Position numbers and translations under genes: made by a program | Part shown: positions 10,503 through 20,640 of the stretch, piece after piece | How positions within the stretch are numbered: the stretch's first letter is position 1 | How the letters are laid out: every line of letters starts with the position of its first letter | Source of the DNA: Chrysogorgia sp. JL179-B06 | Taxonomy: Eukaryota; Cnidaria; Anthozoa; Scleralcyonacea; Chrysogorgiidae | Assembly: GCA_035772405.1 (NCBI GenBank) | Contig: JAYKKM010000121.1 | Location: 2,146,501-2,210,500 of the forward strand | Length of the DNA stretch: 64,000 bases | Direction of reading: 5' to 3' | The notes under the pieces: generated by a model | What the model was told of the DNA's origin: nothing | Databases searched by the model: none | What the model saw: only the letters and a program-made list of their open reading frames with translations

Positions 10503-10690
10503 CCTTTGATGTTTAAAGTATGTCTGGAGTGATACACAACCGAGGCCCATGTGTGAAAACACTTGGAAAACCTTTGATGCAGATGCTCCAGCAAGTAGTG
10601 TAGCCATACACAAGAGAAAATTTCCAGCATAAATATGTGTGCCTGGCATTGAGGGTTGACTGCGCCATGTCCTACATTTTTGTTGGCATT
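10503..10690 (-). pseudogene. Transposase exon 4
   Basis: Encodes CRTWRSQPSMPGTHIYAGN, then LLCMATLLAGASASKVFQVF, ending TYFKHQR before a GTAATC donor at 10502 downward. The GNxLL...SG.S..K pattern is a family signature upstream of the catalytic core. The 5' boundary is estimated. Confidence 0.6.
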
Positions 10691-10712
10691 TTGGGTTAGA
10701 ACATTCTGTATA

Positions 10713-11001
10713 TACAGTACTGCTCAGAATTACCTAACGAAAAATGCGTTCCGAACGCGACCGGAACGCGTTCTATTCTCGTTCGGAACGCGTTCCGAAC
10801 GATATACTTTCTGTTTTAATCTCGTCTAGTGAACATATACCATAACCAGTCCAGCAGTCAAATGATCAAGTTAAATCCGTTTAGAGGTTTACTAAAGTCA
10901 GAAATTAACGAAGTCTTCCCATTAACTTTTTAAGCGAAGTCACAATAATGTTCCGAACGCGTTCGGAACGCAGTGTTAGGTTATTTCTGAGCAGTTCTGT
11001 A
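10713..11001. mobile_element. Mariner-like MITE, 289 bp
   Basis: Ends are near-matching inverted repeats of about 45 bases starting TACAG then ACTGCTCAGAA and CCTAAC, with the TA target typical of Tc1/mariner. Subterminally it carries tight palindromes of GTTCGGAACGCGTTCCGAAC on the left and one on the right. It lies in the intron between exons 3 and 4 of the transposase gene. Confidence 0.8.
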
Positions 11002-11284
11002 CTTCGACCATTGTTCCAATTTGCTTTGTTTTTACCAGAGGGGTTCATTGACTTGCATGACCAACAAAATTGAAATAGCAGAAGTAGTTGTGATAAAAAG
11101 ACTATGCTTAGGCTCAGTACGTAGGTTCCCAATCGACAAACATTCTATATGAAGGAAAACCCTCTGAGTCTGTTCACTAATGTAGTATCTTCATGTTACG
11201 AAGTTTAGTATATTAATTTAGAATATAGGAGTGAAAGTATTCCTTTCCAGAATAATGAACATACGACATGTATACCTGACCTAC

Positions 11285-11510
11285 CTTTGAGAGGAATTCT
11301 GCTCGCCGTCCTTCAGTTTCATGCGCAGAAGCAGATTCTGTAAAACTTTCACCATCTTCTAGGCTCTCATCTTCTGTTGCACAATCAAGCTCATTTTAGC
11401 TAAAATCGTCTTGTTCGAGATCTGGTTCATCGTCGGTCGTTGGTTTCTACTCTTGTTTGGAGTTGGATTTTTTTTTGTCAGACGTTTGGCACTTGATGGC
11501 ATTGTGTAAA
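11285..11510 (-). pseudogene. Transposase exon 3, acidic linker
   Basis: Encodes TTDDEPDLEQDDFS, a TAA stop, then NELDCATEDESLEDGESFTE and ends EGRRAEFLSK before a GTAGGT donor at 11284 downward. An acidic linker between THAP and catalytic domains is common. The stop and an upstream frame change mark decay. Confidence 0.5.
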
Positions 11511-11817
11511 AGTAATGTTGGTTTTATGTGGCTCAATGTTTCCTTAAAACAAGCTCGACTCTTATTTCTTCTAATTTACTGTCCGGCGATTTACCATGAA
11601 CTTACTTTTTCGTTGTAATGATCTGTTCTTATTTCTCATTTTATTCACCGTCATTCGTAGAGAAATTAGTTTATTTCTGAGCTGTCGTTTTTCGCTGACT
11701 AACGCTTTGCCTTTGTCACTGTCAATGTCTACAGGTATCTATAATCAATAAAAAAAGAACTTTCAGTAACCATTTTGCACCCGTTTGTAAACCGCGGCCA
11801 GACTTTAGGAAACTAAC

Positions 11818-11982
11818 CTTCTCCATATTTTTCACAACGCCGTGTGTATCAACTATAGTAGTATCAAAAGAAGACGAACGTGGAACTTCATTACCCACGG
11901 TTATGTCCATGCCGGTTTTTGTTGCCAACTCGTTTTCACTATTTGTTTTGGTCTCAAAGGTTTTGACAGTTTCCAGAGCAGA
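11818..11982 (-). pseudogene. Transposase exon 2, linker
   Basis: A clean 165-base exon (55 codons) from acceptor 11983-11984 to a GTTAG donor. It encodes SALETVKTFETKTNSENEL and later FDTTIVDTHGVVKNMEK. No domain is recognised. Confidence 0.55.
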
Positions 11983-12069
11983 CTAAAAAGATTAAAAAAA
12001 TGACCTCAGAAAATTAAATATAATCAGCTAAACGTACATCGTTTTACTACAATTATAAAAAAATCTTAC

Positions 12070-12433
12070 TTTTTTCTTTGTTCTTTTGGTTCGGCCAGAG
12101 TTTTCATTTTCCATATTCCCCGTGCCATAAATCCGGGGGAAAACACAAATCCCACATTCATCTCGTTTCAGCCGAGCAATGCAATTATAAGTTTGATCTT
12201 CGACGTAGGAATATCTCCTTTGAAAATCCTCCTTTTCGAAATGGATAGAACAAATGGCGGAAGAATTAGTTACTTCCCACTTTGCACGTTTATCTTTCAC
12301 GAAGTTTACCCATTTTTTCCTTCGTTTTCGCGCTTCGGGACGATCATCGCCCGAAAAAGGAATAGCATGGAGTGCAATACCCTTTCCAATATTAGGAAAG
12401 TTGCTGCAATTGGCTACCACGCACCTCTGGCAT
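12070..12433 (-). pseudogene. Transposase exon 1, THAP zinc finger
   Basis: Contains CVVANCSN, HAIPF, a basic KRRKKWVNFVKDK segment, CSIHF and VFP. This is the C2CH layout of THAP DNA-binding domains (C-x4-C, then C-x2-H) with the expected spacing of about 90 residues. An ATG at 12431-12433 is one base out of frame with the first ligand cysteine, so either a base was lost after the start codon or the true start lies in an upstream exon. It ends at a GTAAGA donor (12069 downward). Confidence 0.75.
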
Positions 12434-12683
12434 TTTCTTAACTCCGTTTTCGAAGGCGATACACAAGTAACACAACTTTATTATAATTATCGTTCCTGGG
12501 TGGACGTCATCACCCAACTAACCCCAGTCTCCCGTAGCCCGGTCGTTGACCAAATATGAAGCCCAAAACAAGCCTTTTTGTCATGTTCAAGACCTAGTAA
12601 AACTCCCAGAATGGAAACTTACGATATAAAACTTCGTACATTCACGCACAAGTGCACATATATTTAAAAAATGGTAAAAGTGA

Positions 12684-12706
12684 TTTTGGGTTTAGGTGCA
12701 CTTTAA
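12684..12706 (-). repeat. Possible TTAA-bounded transposon end
   Basis: Read inward on the minus strand it starts TTAAAGTGCACCTAAACCCA, a TTAA target next to a sequence that looks like a Kolobok-type terminus 250 bases upstream of the THAP exon. No matching left end was found near 6.7-7.9 kb. Confidence 0.3.
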
Positions 12707-13933
12707 CATGCATCTATATTAAACCAGAAGTTGACGAGATTTATCGCAGGACGATTTTTAATGCAACGCATGTTGCGCGAAAATTTTTTGCATGTAACAT
12801 ACCATTTTTGGACAATTGTTAAAAATCGTAGTTAATTGATCCTTGTAATATCATTTTTATGAGTTGCATTTTCCAAACAGCGTACGAGGCACCGCTAATG
12901 CTCACGGTGATTGGAGATGTCTAAATCTAGATAACATGTAATGCACATTTTGAAAATTAATGTTATTGATCATCCTCACCTTTTACCACCTGTAATACTG
13001 TATCTTAACCAAGTCCAATGGTTTCTTGTCAGATCGATTTTAGTTTGTTCAATAAAGATATTGTCTTGGATTAGCCGGTAAATAATTAGCGTGATTCACT
13101 TGCGTTTTAAATAAACTTGACCTTCCGTAGTCTAAAAACCTTAGAGCTGTTATTACCACAAAGCCCATAGTCAAGAACTACATGTATATTGCTTATAATA
13201 AATCGTATGATTTGCGATTCCAACCAAATAACGAATTCCATCCAAGAAAATGTAGTCTCTCAAATAGTGATTAACTATCGATACTATGAATAGTACTACG
13301 ATAAATAAACTAAATCGATTCACTTACGTTTGGAAGAGACTTGGAGAATAACCCCGACAGATATCTGTTGCTTCCCCTGAATGCGCAACTTCACCTCAAC
13401 TTCACCATGCACTTCGAATGCAACGTGACTTGGGAACGATACTGACAGCTTTGTCGCTTTTAATAAATACAACCATAGGCAATATCGCTGATTGTTGACG
13501 AATAACGATGCGAATAAAAAAGTCAGGTATACATTAAGTTTAACATGAGATTCCGAGCGAGAGTCAGTTCAAGTGTTCAACGAATTCAAATTGTGCGCCC
13601 AGAGTATAATCTCGTCCTGTAATAAAAACGTATTCCTGATTTTTCATATTTTCTTTTTAAAAAATAATTATCATTTGCCTGCCGTTTGCCGCACTTCTTG
13701 TCATTTGAATTTAAGCAATTACGATTTGTCTTTCTTTTTGCTATTCACCGGACGATTTTTAACCCATTGCCGCAAGATATTTTCACTAAGTACAGTAATC
13801 TGTTAAACCCACCAATATTTTTGAGCATTAACATATATTGCGTAAATGTTTATATAACTGGCCAACCTGGATAAAATCGGCGATAAAATGTCAGTTTTCA
13901 ATGGTAGATCTTTGATGCAGGTTTGATGGCAGG
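12707..13933. other. Non-coding, no gene seen
   Basis: AT-rich sequence with only short random frames. No repeat or gene is supported. Confidence 0.5.
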
Positions 13934-14077
13934 TTTGCGAAACGAAACAACAATTTGCCTAACAACCGACCCGAAAACAACAAAGATCCTAACCCCCAAC
14001 TAACAAGTTTTCTAACCCTAACCCCTTGCCTAACTAGTTTTAAGACATGTTTGCAAATTGTTGTTTCGTTTCGCAAA
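13934..14077. repeat. Foldback element with 25-bp perfect arms
   Basis: Arms 13934-13958 (TTTGCGAAACGAAACAACAA..) and 14053-14077 are exact inverse copies. The interior carries the same C/A-rich core (AACAACAAAGATCCTAACCC, AACAAGTTTTCTAACC) found in the foldbacks at 3192 and 5609, although the arms are unrelated. Confidence 0.85.
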
Positions 14078-14756
14078 CTACCATAAACCTGATGAGGAAT
14101 TACATAATTATTAACATTCAGTATTTGTCAACTAAATCTTCGAACATTTCGTAAACCACAAATCAATTTTTGTATCCACATTTGTAGGTTGAAAAACTGA
14201 TGCACATATTGATATAACACATTCCATCAATATACTGTAATGAATAGAAAAATTTGTATTAAGTCTCCAAAATCTTCATAACTTTGTTCTTGAGTTATTT
14301 AGCTTCATTTCATGTGTAAATAATACCATACATGGCACGTTATACAAAAATTAAGTTATGTACTGAGATCTCAGATAAAATATATTATGTATATATCTTC
14401 TGGATTATTGAACAAAAGTTGGTCTTGTAATAATAATTAATGTTAATTAAAATACATTTACAATTACACTGAATAGTTGTTTTTAAGTGCTTTTGTTCAA
14501 TAATCTCAAAAATACTGTTACTGTACATATATGCATGAATTTCAAAAAAGTACATTGACCTGTACATTTCAGTGAATAACCTTTTTTAGTTTATGTTGAT
14601 TTGTTTTCATATCAAACAAATCCAGATAACACAAAAACGAAGTGAGGATTAATATGATTGAGAAATTGGAAATATTGCTTTTAGGTCTTGGAGACACTAA
14701 TATATAATTCATGGTTACAAATATGATATAATAAAGTATATTCATTATTACCTTAC
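14078..14756. other. AT-rich non-coding sequence
   Basis: No coding or repeat structure beyond AT-rich simple sequence. Confidence 0.5.
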
Positions 14757-14872
14757 ATCAAGTTTGTCTAATTTCGGCTTTTCAATTGCTTGAATGATCC
14801 GCAACACATCATCAATGTCTGCATGTGCTTTGACAGTGACATCATATGACTTAATGACATAGGGCAAGAATT
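14757..14872 (-). CDS. Exon of an unrecognised gene
   Basis: Lies between an acceptor (14873-14874) and a GTAAGG donor. It encodes FLPYVIKSYDVTVKAHADID and VLRIIQAIEKPKLDKLD. The upstream exon at 15286-15518 ends in a phase that fits this one, giving a lysine codon across the joint, so the two probably belong together. I do not recognise the protein. Confidence 0.5.
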
Positions 14873-15210
14873 CTGTTGGTTGTTGACCACAGATGCATCA
14901 TCAACTAATCTAATTACATAACAATGAATGAACAAGTACATGGTTATATTATAGTTTTACTATATTATCGAATTGATTATAATAAGCCCTGGGGGTTATG
15001 CTTGTTCACAGAACTTTCTTGGTGGGTAATTTATATTTAAAGAGGGATTACATTTAGGATTAATTCTTGAGGTGAATTTTGCTTTTTAAAATGGGAATTT
15101 GTCATGTTCACATTTTACGAGCTTGTTTTTAGCTCCTTGGTGTGATGTGGGTAAATAAATTATCCTATCCCATACAAATGTTGGAAGCAGCATGTGATTA
15201 CTTTTAATTA

Positions 15211-15269
15211 GCAACTAAAATACTTTAAACTTTAAAAATAAATATTAAAGTTTAAAGTATTTTAGTTGC
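15211..15269. repeat. 24-bp perfect hairpin
   Basis: 15211-15234 and 15246-15269 are exact inverse copies (GCAACTAAAATACTTTAAAC..) with an 11-base A/T loop, in the intron of the unrecognised gene. Confidence 0.9.
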
Positions 15270-15285
15270 GATAGTTAAGAAATAC

Positions 15286-15518
15286 TTGCATCCTTACTTC
15301 TTGAGGGGACGACAAGCCCACTAAACTGCTCTTTGAAACACCCAATGTGGTTTTCCAGATTATCATTATTTATGCACTGGCCCATATTGATTATGTTGAT
15401 AAGGCTGTGGGTTGTTGTAAGAGAAAACATGTCTCTCCTTGCTTCCAGAAAATCACCAGCTTCTTGCTCTTGGTTCACATATTTGTTGAACAAAATTGGT
15501 GTAGTTCGTTCAAAGGAT
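15286..15518 (-). CDS. Upstream exon of the unrecognised gene
   Basis: From acceptor 15519-15520 to a GTATTT donor it encodes FNKYVNQEQEAGDFLEARRD, then FSLTTTHSLINIINMGQCIN and FKEQFSGLVVPSRSKD, uninterrupted. It has no signal peptide or membrane segment. The Gypsy LTR begins only about 50 bases upstream (15567), so the rest of the gene was probably cut off or displaced by that insertion. No function is offered. Confidence 0.5.
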
Positions 15519-15566
15519 CTATATTGAATGTATATAAAAACAAAAATCATGAACACAGTGCAAGAT

Positions 15567-15692
15567 GTGTTTTATTTCAATAATTCAATCTCAAGTAACA
15601 TATAAAGTCAAAAGGACAGTTTATACAGTTCAAACTCAAAACAAGACGGGGGTGCCCAAACTTATCAGGGGCAACATTAAATGATTATAACA
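15567..15692 (-). repeat. Gypsy 3' LTR, truncated
   Basis: Matches the LTR at 17704-17846 in reverse, from TGTTATAAT at 15692 to AAATAAAACA near 15567. The last ~15 bases are missing. It is preceded (15693-15704, minus) by AAGGGGAAGA, a polypurine tract. Confidence 0.8.
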
Positions 15693-15700
15693 TCTTCCCC

Positions 15701-17700
15701 TTAACAAGATTCGATTAATCTGTCCGGTTTCTTAAACTCTCTTCCCGCTCTACTAACTATCGGTTGTGGAAGATTTACAAAATCTGGGCTCGAAGGTGTG
15801 ACTGGCACTGTTTCCTTGTACGAAAGATCAGGTTCTGGAATCTCTACTGGTGTACCACTTGGTTTGGGTAGAGTTTCCAAACCACTGTCATTTGGAACTG
15901 AGATTATTTGTTTTCTGTTTCTTCGATACACTCTTCCACTTTGATCTTGAACCAAATACGATCTTGGTAGAACGTCTGCTTGTCGCCACTGGTTGTCTTT
16001 GTTGGGTCATATCCTCACTTTGTCCTTTACTTCCAAGGGAGGAAGATCGCGGCTGTTTCTATCATAATACATTTTGGAAACTTCTGGCGATGTTGAAGAG
16101 CTTTCACAACTCTGGTTGGTTCCATATATCTTCAAATGGTGTGCTGTGATACTTTAATAAGCCTTCAAATGGATCCTTGTTGTCTGCCTCAGCTTTCTTT
16201 AAGATTTGTTTAGCCATCTGTACAGCTCTTTCGGCAGCTCCATTCCGGAACTCGTCGTATGACGAAATCCCCAATTCCCTTGCAAATCGTTTGAACTCAT
16301 GTGAATTATCAAAAACATTTCTGGTGTTGCTGTACTGAGTGCCATTGTCGCTGACCACTTCATCTGTTATCCCAAACCTGGCGAATATTTTCTTCAGGTT
16401 GTTAATAAGGCAACTTGCAGTGCTTTGGGCAGTTCTATTTAGAAATATTTGGAGTAGAAATCTGTGACCAGCAAATACTGGTGACCTTTGAACTGAAATA
16501 CATCAGTTACAACTACTTGTCATAGCAGTTCCGGAATTGCATGTGGATGTCTCCTTTTGCTGGCGATGACGAAAGGAGTTGCAGATTGAACACGAGCTGA
16601 CCTTTTCTTTCATAACAAATCTTGGGCAAAGGATAAGCTCTTTGTTTCTCCCAGATGTGCTCCGTGTATTTCATTCAACATTTCACCTCTTAACGCCCAT
16701 GGTACCACTAGCCTATCTGATTTAAACAACAACCATCTTCCACACTAAGATGTTCTCTAAAGTTCCAATACTCCCTGACAAGTTCGTGTACTTTATCTCT
16801 GCAAGTAGGCCATCCCCGTAATCCATGATAATCTTTGTAGCTTCATCAGTACTCGATACTTCACAAAATTTCTTCACTGTGTTGTTCAAGTAAATTTACT
16901 CAAATTTCATCTTCAGGACGGTTATCAGTATCTTCTAGAGGCGCTCTGCTAAGACAGTCCGAAATCACCTGTTTCTTTCCAGGGACGTATAGAACAGCTA
17001 GGTCGTATTTTGTCAGTTTCAGCAACATTCTCTGTAGCCTTGGTGGAGCTTCGTTCAGAGGTTTCTTGAATATTGATTCAAGAGGCTTATGGTCTGTTTC
17101 AACAATTACCCTTCTGCCATACAAATAGGTATGACATTTCTGGGTTCCCCACAGGATAACCAATAGTTCTCTTTCGATGTTTGCATATCTACGTTCACAG
17201 CTAGTCAAAGTCCTAGATACATATGCCACGTACTGGCTTGCTGTCTTGCATCACCACAGCTCCTAATCCAATACCACTTGCATCTACATTCAGAGTAGTT
17301 TCTTTGTCGTTATCAAAATAAGCTAGTATAGGGGTATTTGTGATTACTGTTTTCAGTTTTTCAAAAGCCTCTTGTTGTTGCTGATCCCAGATTAATATTG
17401 CATATTTCTGGGTTAGTTGTGTAATTGGCTCCTGTGAATCAGCCTTGTGATGGATAAATTTGTCCAGATAGTTCATGGTACCAATTACCCTGAGCACCCC
17501 ATCTTTGTCAGTTGGATGAGGCATGTCGACAATAGCTTTCACCTTTGTAGGGTGTGGTTTCAACCCTTGGGCTGTAAGTAGGTGACCCACATAACTTACT
17601 TCTGGGATTTAGCTTGACTTTGTCAGGGTTGAACTTTAATCTGATTTCTCGACTTCGCTCTAGAACAACGCGTGTTTTTTCATTAATGCTGTTACTGTCA
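15701..17700 (-). pseudogene. pol: Gypsy pol: RT end, RNase H, integrase
   Basis: In order on the minus strand: reverse transcriptase thumb with MGHLLTAQGLKPHPTKVKAI and NVDASGIGLGAVV starting RNase H (17213-17590); RNase H with RYANIERELLVILWGTQK, VETDHKPLESIF and CLSRAP (16900-17229); integrase zinc and core pieces with SDNGTQYSN and AAERAVQMAKQILKKAE (16104-16358); and a C-terminal tail with SGRVYRRNRK and KKPDRLIE (15701-15955). Several stops and frame changes separate these, so it is inactive. Its integrase gives the uninterrupted version of the site where a LINE entered the plus-strand copy. Confidence 0.85.
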
Positions 17701-17703
17701 CCA

Positions 17704-17846
17704 TGTTATAATTATTATTGCCCCGGATAAGTTTTGGGACCCCCCACCTTGTGTTGAGTTTTCGAAATGTATAAACTGTCCTTTTGACTTTATATGTTAC
17801 TTGAGATTGAATTATTGAAATAAAACACAACAAATAAAACATAACA
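17704..17846 (+). repeat. Gypsy 5' LTR
   Basis: Starts TGTTATAATTATTATTGCCC and ends AAATAAAACATAACA, so the ends are TG..CA. Its 143 bp is short for an LTR. Related copies lie at 15567-15692 and 56920-57040. Confidence 0.8.
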
Positions 17847-17858
17847 TGGTGTCAGAAT
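17847..17858 (+). other. tRNA primer-binding site
   Basis: TGGTGTCAGAAT immediately after the LTR, the usual position and a common form of the Gypsy primer-binding site. Confidence 0.65.
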
Positions 17859-17862
17859 AAAA

Positions 17863-18600
17863 ATGAGCAACGAAGGAGGAAATAAACCAGGTCCGCTTGT
17901 GCTTGATGCACATGCTGCAGAAAATTGGCGAAAGTTCATCAGGGAGTTCAATATTTACTTGGTAGCTAAGGAGGATGCGAAAGCAGACAAGTTAAAAGTG
18001 AACTTATTACTGAACTTTGCTGATTTGCAAGCCATCGAAGAGTATAGCCATTTCGTTTGTGGTGCAGACGAAAGTGCATTGTCCTACGACGATGTGTGCA
18101 ACAAGTTTAAATAGCTGTGCGAAGAATGTTATTTACGAAAGATTGGTATTTAACCGAAGGAGTCAACAAGAAGGTGAGAGGATTGACAGTTTTGTTAGTG
18201 AACTCAAACCACTTGCTCTCACATGCGAATTTGGTACGCTTAAGGATTCCCTGATTCGAGATCGCATAGTTGGTGTGTTATAGGAGAACTACTTAAGAAA
18301 CCCAACCTTACTCTACAACGAGCTCATGAACACTGCAGAACGTATGAAGCATCAGAGATACAAAAGCGTAAATTTAATTTCCCATCTACTTCTGGTGCAT
18401 TCACAGCAACAGAAGTCCAAGCGTTCAAGAAGCATGATAATAAATCTGACTCGCCACCACGCCGTAGAGAAAATGTACTCAGTCTTGTAAATTTTGTGGT
18501 TACAAGCACTCGTTTTCCCACCCTACAAGATGCCCAGCCTTTAAGAAGAATTGTAGGAACTGTGGTAAGCAAGGGCATTTTGCAATAATGTGCCATAAAC
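17863..18600 (+). pseudogene. gag: Gypsy gag with zinc knuckles
   Basis: Starts MSNEGGNKPGPLVLDAHAAE; the frame breaks by a stop at 18112 and continues in the next frame with RRSQQEGERIDSFVSELKPL. The nucleocapsid region near 18480-18600 has CKFCGYKHSFSHPTRCP and CRNCGKQGHFAIMC, the second a standard CCHC knuckle. Gag packages element RNA in cytoplasmic particles. Stops and frame changes mean it cannot be made intact. Confidence 0.75.
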
Positions 18601-18989
18601 TGAAGACTAAAACTGAAAACAAACTTAGCACAGTTGGACTAGAGAACTTGTCTGACAATGATAAGTGTGACGAATCCGAAATGGTACATACATATTTTGG
18701 ATCAGTGGAGATAGACTCTTTCAAAGTCACCAAAAAGGATAAGAGCATGGTTTCTTTAAGAATTGCAGGAAAAGACACGAAAATAAAGGCTGATACTGGT
18801 GCAGAGGCAACTGTCATATCCTATGATCTTTACAAAAAGCTAACCAAGAAGCCATTACAGAAGATTCAACAACTGTTGAAAGGTTGGTTTGCTGACAAAC
18901 CTGTGCAACCGAAAGGTTGTGTGCGACTTCCCACCCAATATAAAGATCCCATTATCAAGACTGCTTTAGCTACAAGCCTGGTAAGTTAA
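18588..18989 (+). pseudogene. Gypsy protease
   Basis: A 133-codon frame with KIKADTGAEATVISYDLYKK; the D-T-G triad (Asp at about residue 69) is the aspartic protease active site. Downstream LPTQYKDPIIKTA is followed by the first residues of the RT region before the internal deletion. Confidence 0.75.
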
Positions 18990-19081
18990 CATCAGAAATT
19001 CCCTTAGAAGTAGATCCTTCAGTAGCCCCAGTGATACATCCTCCCAGAAAAATGAAGATGAAATGAGTAATACTTGAACAA

Positions 19082-20636
19082 GTGTATCTGTATGAACAAC
19101 AAGTATCGAGTACTAATGAAGCTACAAAGATTATCATGGATTACGTGTTACGGGGATGGCCTACTTGCAGAGATAAAGTATACAAACTTGTCAGGGAGTA
19201 TTGGAACTTTAGAGAACATATTAGTGTAGAAGATGGTTTGCTGTTTAAATCAGATAGGCTAGTGGTACCACAGGCGTTAAGAGGTGAAATGTTGAATGAA
19301 ATACACAGAGCACATCTGGGAGAGAATCCTTTGAAAATCCTTTGCTTGATATTTTGTTTTTTTGGCCTTCCATGACAGCCTATATAAAAGAAAAGGTCAG
19401 CTCGTGTTCAATCTGCAACTCCTTTCGTCATCGCCAGCAAATGGAGACTTTACATCCACATTGTTCTAGCCATGTTAATAAATTATTTAAACTACAAAAG
19501 AGAGCGGCGCGCGTGATAACTGGTAGCACTTACGAGGTTCGTTCCACTGAAATACTGGAAAACCTTGACTGGATAACAGTCGAGAAGAATTTAAAAAATC
19601 GTGAAACTATCATGACATTTAAAGCTTTAACAGGAAAATTACCAAAATATCTTGTTAAGTTATTCACTAAATGTGAAAATGAGAATTACAACTTACGAAG
19701 TAATAATGTTAAACTCTCTTTGGCAAAACCTAAAACAAATTTCCTAAAAAGAAGCTTTTCCTACAGAGCTGCTAAATCATGGAACGAACTTCCGAGTGAA
19801 CTGACTGATCAATTAATACAATCAGTATCTTTAAGAGGCATTTAAGTGATTATATTAGATTAAATTATTTAATTTTTAATTGTAATATTCTGTGAAATGT
19901 GTTGATTCTTATATGTATTATATTTATATTTATGTATTGTATACACGGCCCTTTGAAAATCAGCTTGTGCTGAAAGGCTACCGTGTTAAAATAATTTTAA
20001 TTAAAGATTAAAGATTTTATGCAATTCCGGAACTGCTATGAAAAGTAGTTGGAACTGATGTATTTCAGTTCAAAGGTCACCAGTATTTGCTGGTCACAGA
20101 TTTCTACTCCAAATATTTCGAAATAGAACTGCTTTGCCAAAGCACCGCAAGTTGCCTTATTAACAACATGAAGAAAATATTCGCCAGGTTTGGGATACCA
20201 GATGAAGTGGTCGGCGACAATGGTACGCAGTACAGCAACACCAGAAATATTTTTGATAATTCACATGAGTTCAAACGATTTGCAAGAGAATGGGGATTTC
20301 GTCGTACGAGTTCACCAGGATATCGACAATGGAATGGAGCTGCCGAAAGAGATGTACAGATGGCAAACAAATCTTTAAGAAAGCTGAGGCAGACAACGAG
20401 GATCCATTTGAAGGCTTATTAAAGTATCGCAACACACCATTTGAAGATATAGCATCATCTCCTGCTCAACTTCTAACGGGTCGACGAACGCGCACCATGA
20501 TACCAACCCATCGACGCCTGCTGCATCCCCAGACTGTGGAACCAACCAGAGTTGTGAAAGCTCTTCAACATTGCCAGAAAGTTTCCAAAACGTATTATGA
20601 TAGAAACAGCCGAGATCTGCCTCCCTTGCATGGCTA
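19082..20636 (+). pseudogene. Gypsy integrase, split by a LINE
   Basis: The N-terminal zinc-binding region reads LVVPQALRGEMLNEIHRAHL and CSICNSFRHRQQME (19082-19460). After the LINE insertion the core resumes at 20019 with VTDFYSKYFEIE, FARFGIPDEVVGDNGTQYSN and WNGAAERDVQMANKS, then SPAQLLTGRRTRTMIPTH to a stop at 20636. The D-D-E residues expected for integrase fall at VTDFYSK, GDNGTQ and AAERDVQMA. A one-base shift occurs near 20380. Confidence 0.8.
19461..20018 (+). mobile_element. 5'-truncated LINE tail inserted in Gypsy
   Basis: Encodes the C-terminal end of a CR1/L2-like ORF2 (KLFKLQKRAARVITGSTYEV, SFSYRAAKSWNELPSELT), a stop at 19845, a short 3' UTR with TGAAAATCAGCTTGTGCTGA, and repeats of ATTAAAGATTAAAGATT at the end. 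The minus-strand Gypsy copy at about 16525-16545 is continuous across the same point (CATCCACA joined to TGCAATTCC), which fixes the insertion to 19460/20019. There is no clear target duplication. Confidence 0.85.
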
Positions 20637-20640
20637 GGTC

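Larger units (their letters stand above)
7897..12433 (-). pseudogene. THAP-domain Kolobok-like DDE transposase gene, eleven exons
   Basis: Eleven minus-strand segments, most bounded by GT-AG sites, line up in the order expected for one protein. They are a THAP zinc finger, a linker, an acidic segment, a block with AGNFLLCMATLLAGAS, the block GDGRHDSMGHSAKFCAY, the block ISDRHVTI with HYFDIWHLKK, a block with FNKCAHGDI, a block with LEGFHSVLNQFSPK, then YPKFKNGEATV, and C-terminal exons. This architecture matches, from my knowledge of the family, THAP-carrying cut-and-paste transposases usually filed as Kolobok-like in aquatic animals; the aspartates in GDGR and SDRH are likely catalytic. It is broken by a frameshift after the start codon, a stop in the acidic exon and a frameshift after MKK in the SDRH exon. 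MITEs sit in three introns. A TTAA-bounded end candidate lies at 12684-12706. Confidence 0.7.
15567..17703 (-). mobile_element. Gypsy LTR retrotransposon, 5'-truncated, minus strand
   Basis: On the minus strand from 17703 down: end of reverse transcriptase, RNase H, integrase, polypurine tract and 3' LTR. Gag, protease and most of the reverse transcriptase are missing because the element stops exactly where the LTR of the plus-strand Gypsy begins (17704). It is the same family as that element: the integrase regions align closely. Confidence 0.85.
17704..20640 (+). mobile_element. Gypsy LTR retrotransposon, internally deleted, plus strand
   Basis: The 143-bp 5' LTR, a primer-binding site, gag, protease and integrase follow one another on the plus strand. 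The sequence goes from the start of the reverse transcriptase region (PSVAPVIHPPRKM near 19030) directly to the integrase H2C2 region, so most of RT and all RNase H are deleted. A LINE tail (19461-20018) is inserted in integrase. No 3' LTR is visible after 20640. Confidence 0.85.

Noticed and set aside
12193..12559. Plus-strand frames opposite the THAP exon
   Set aside because: They are shadows of the minus-strand exon, which has the zinc ligands and splice site.
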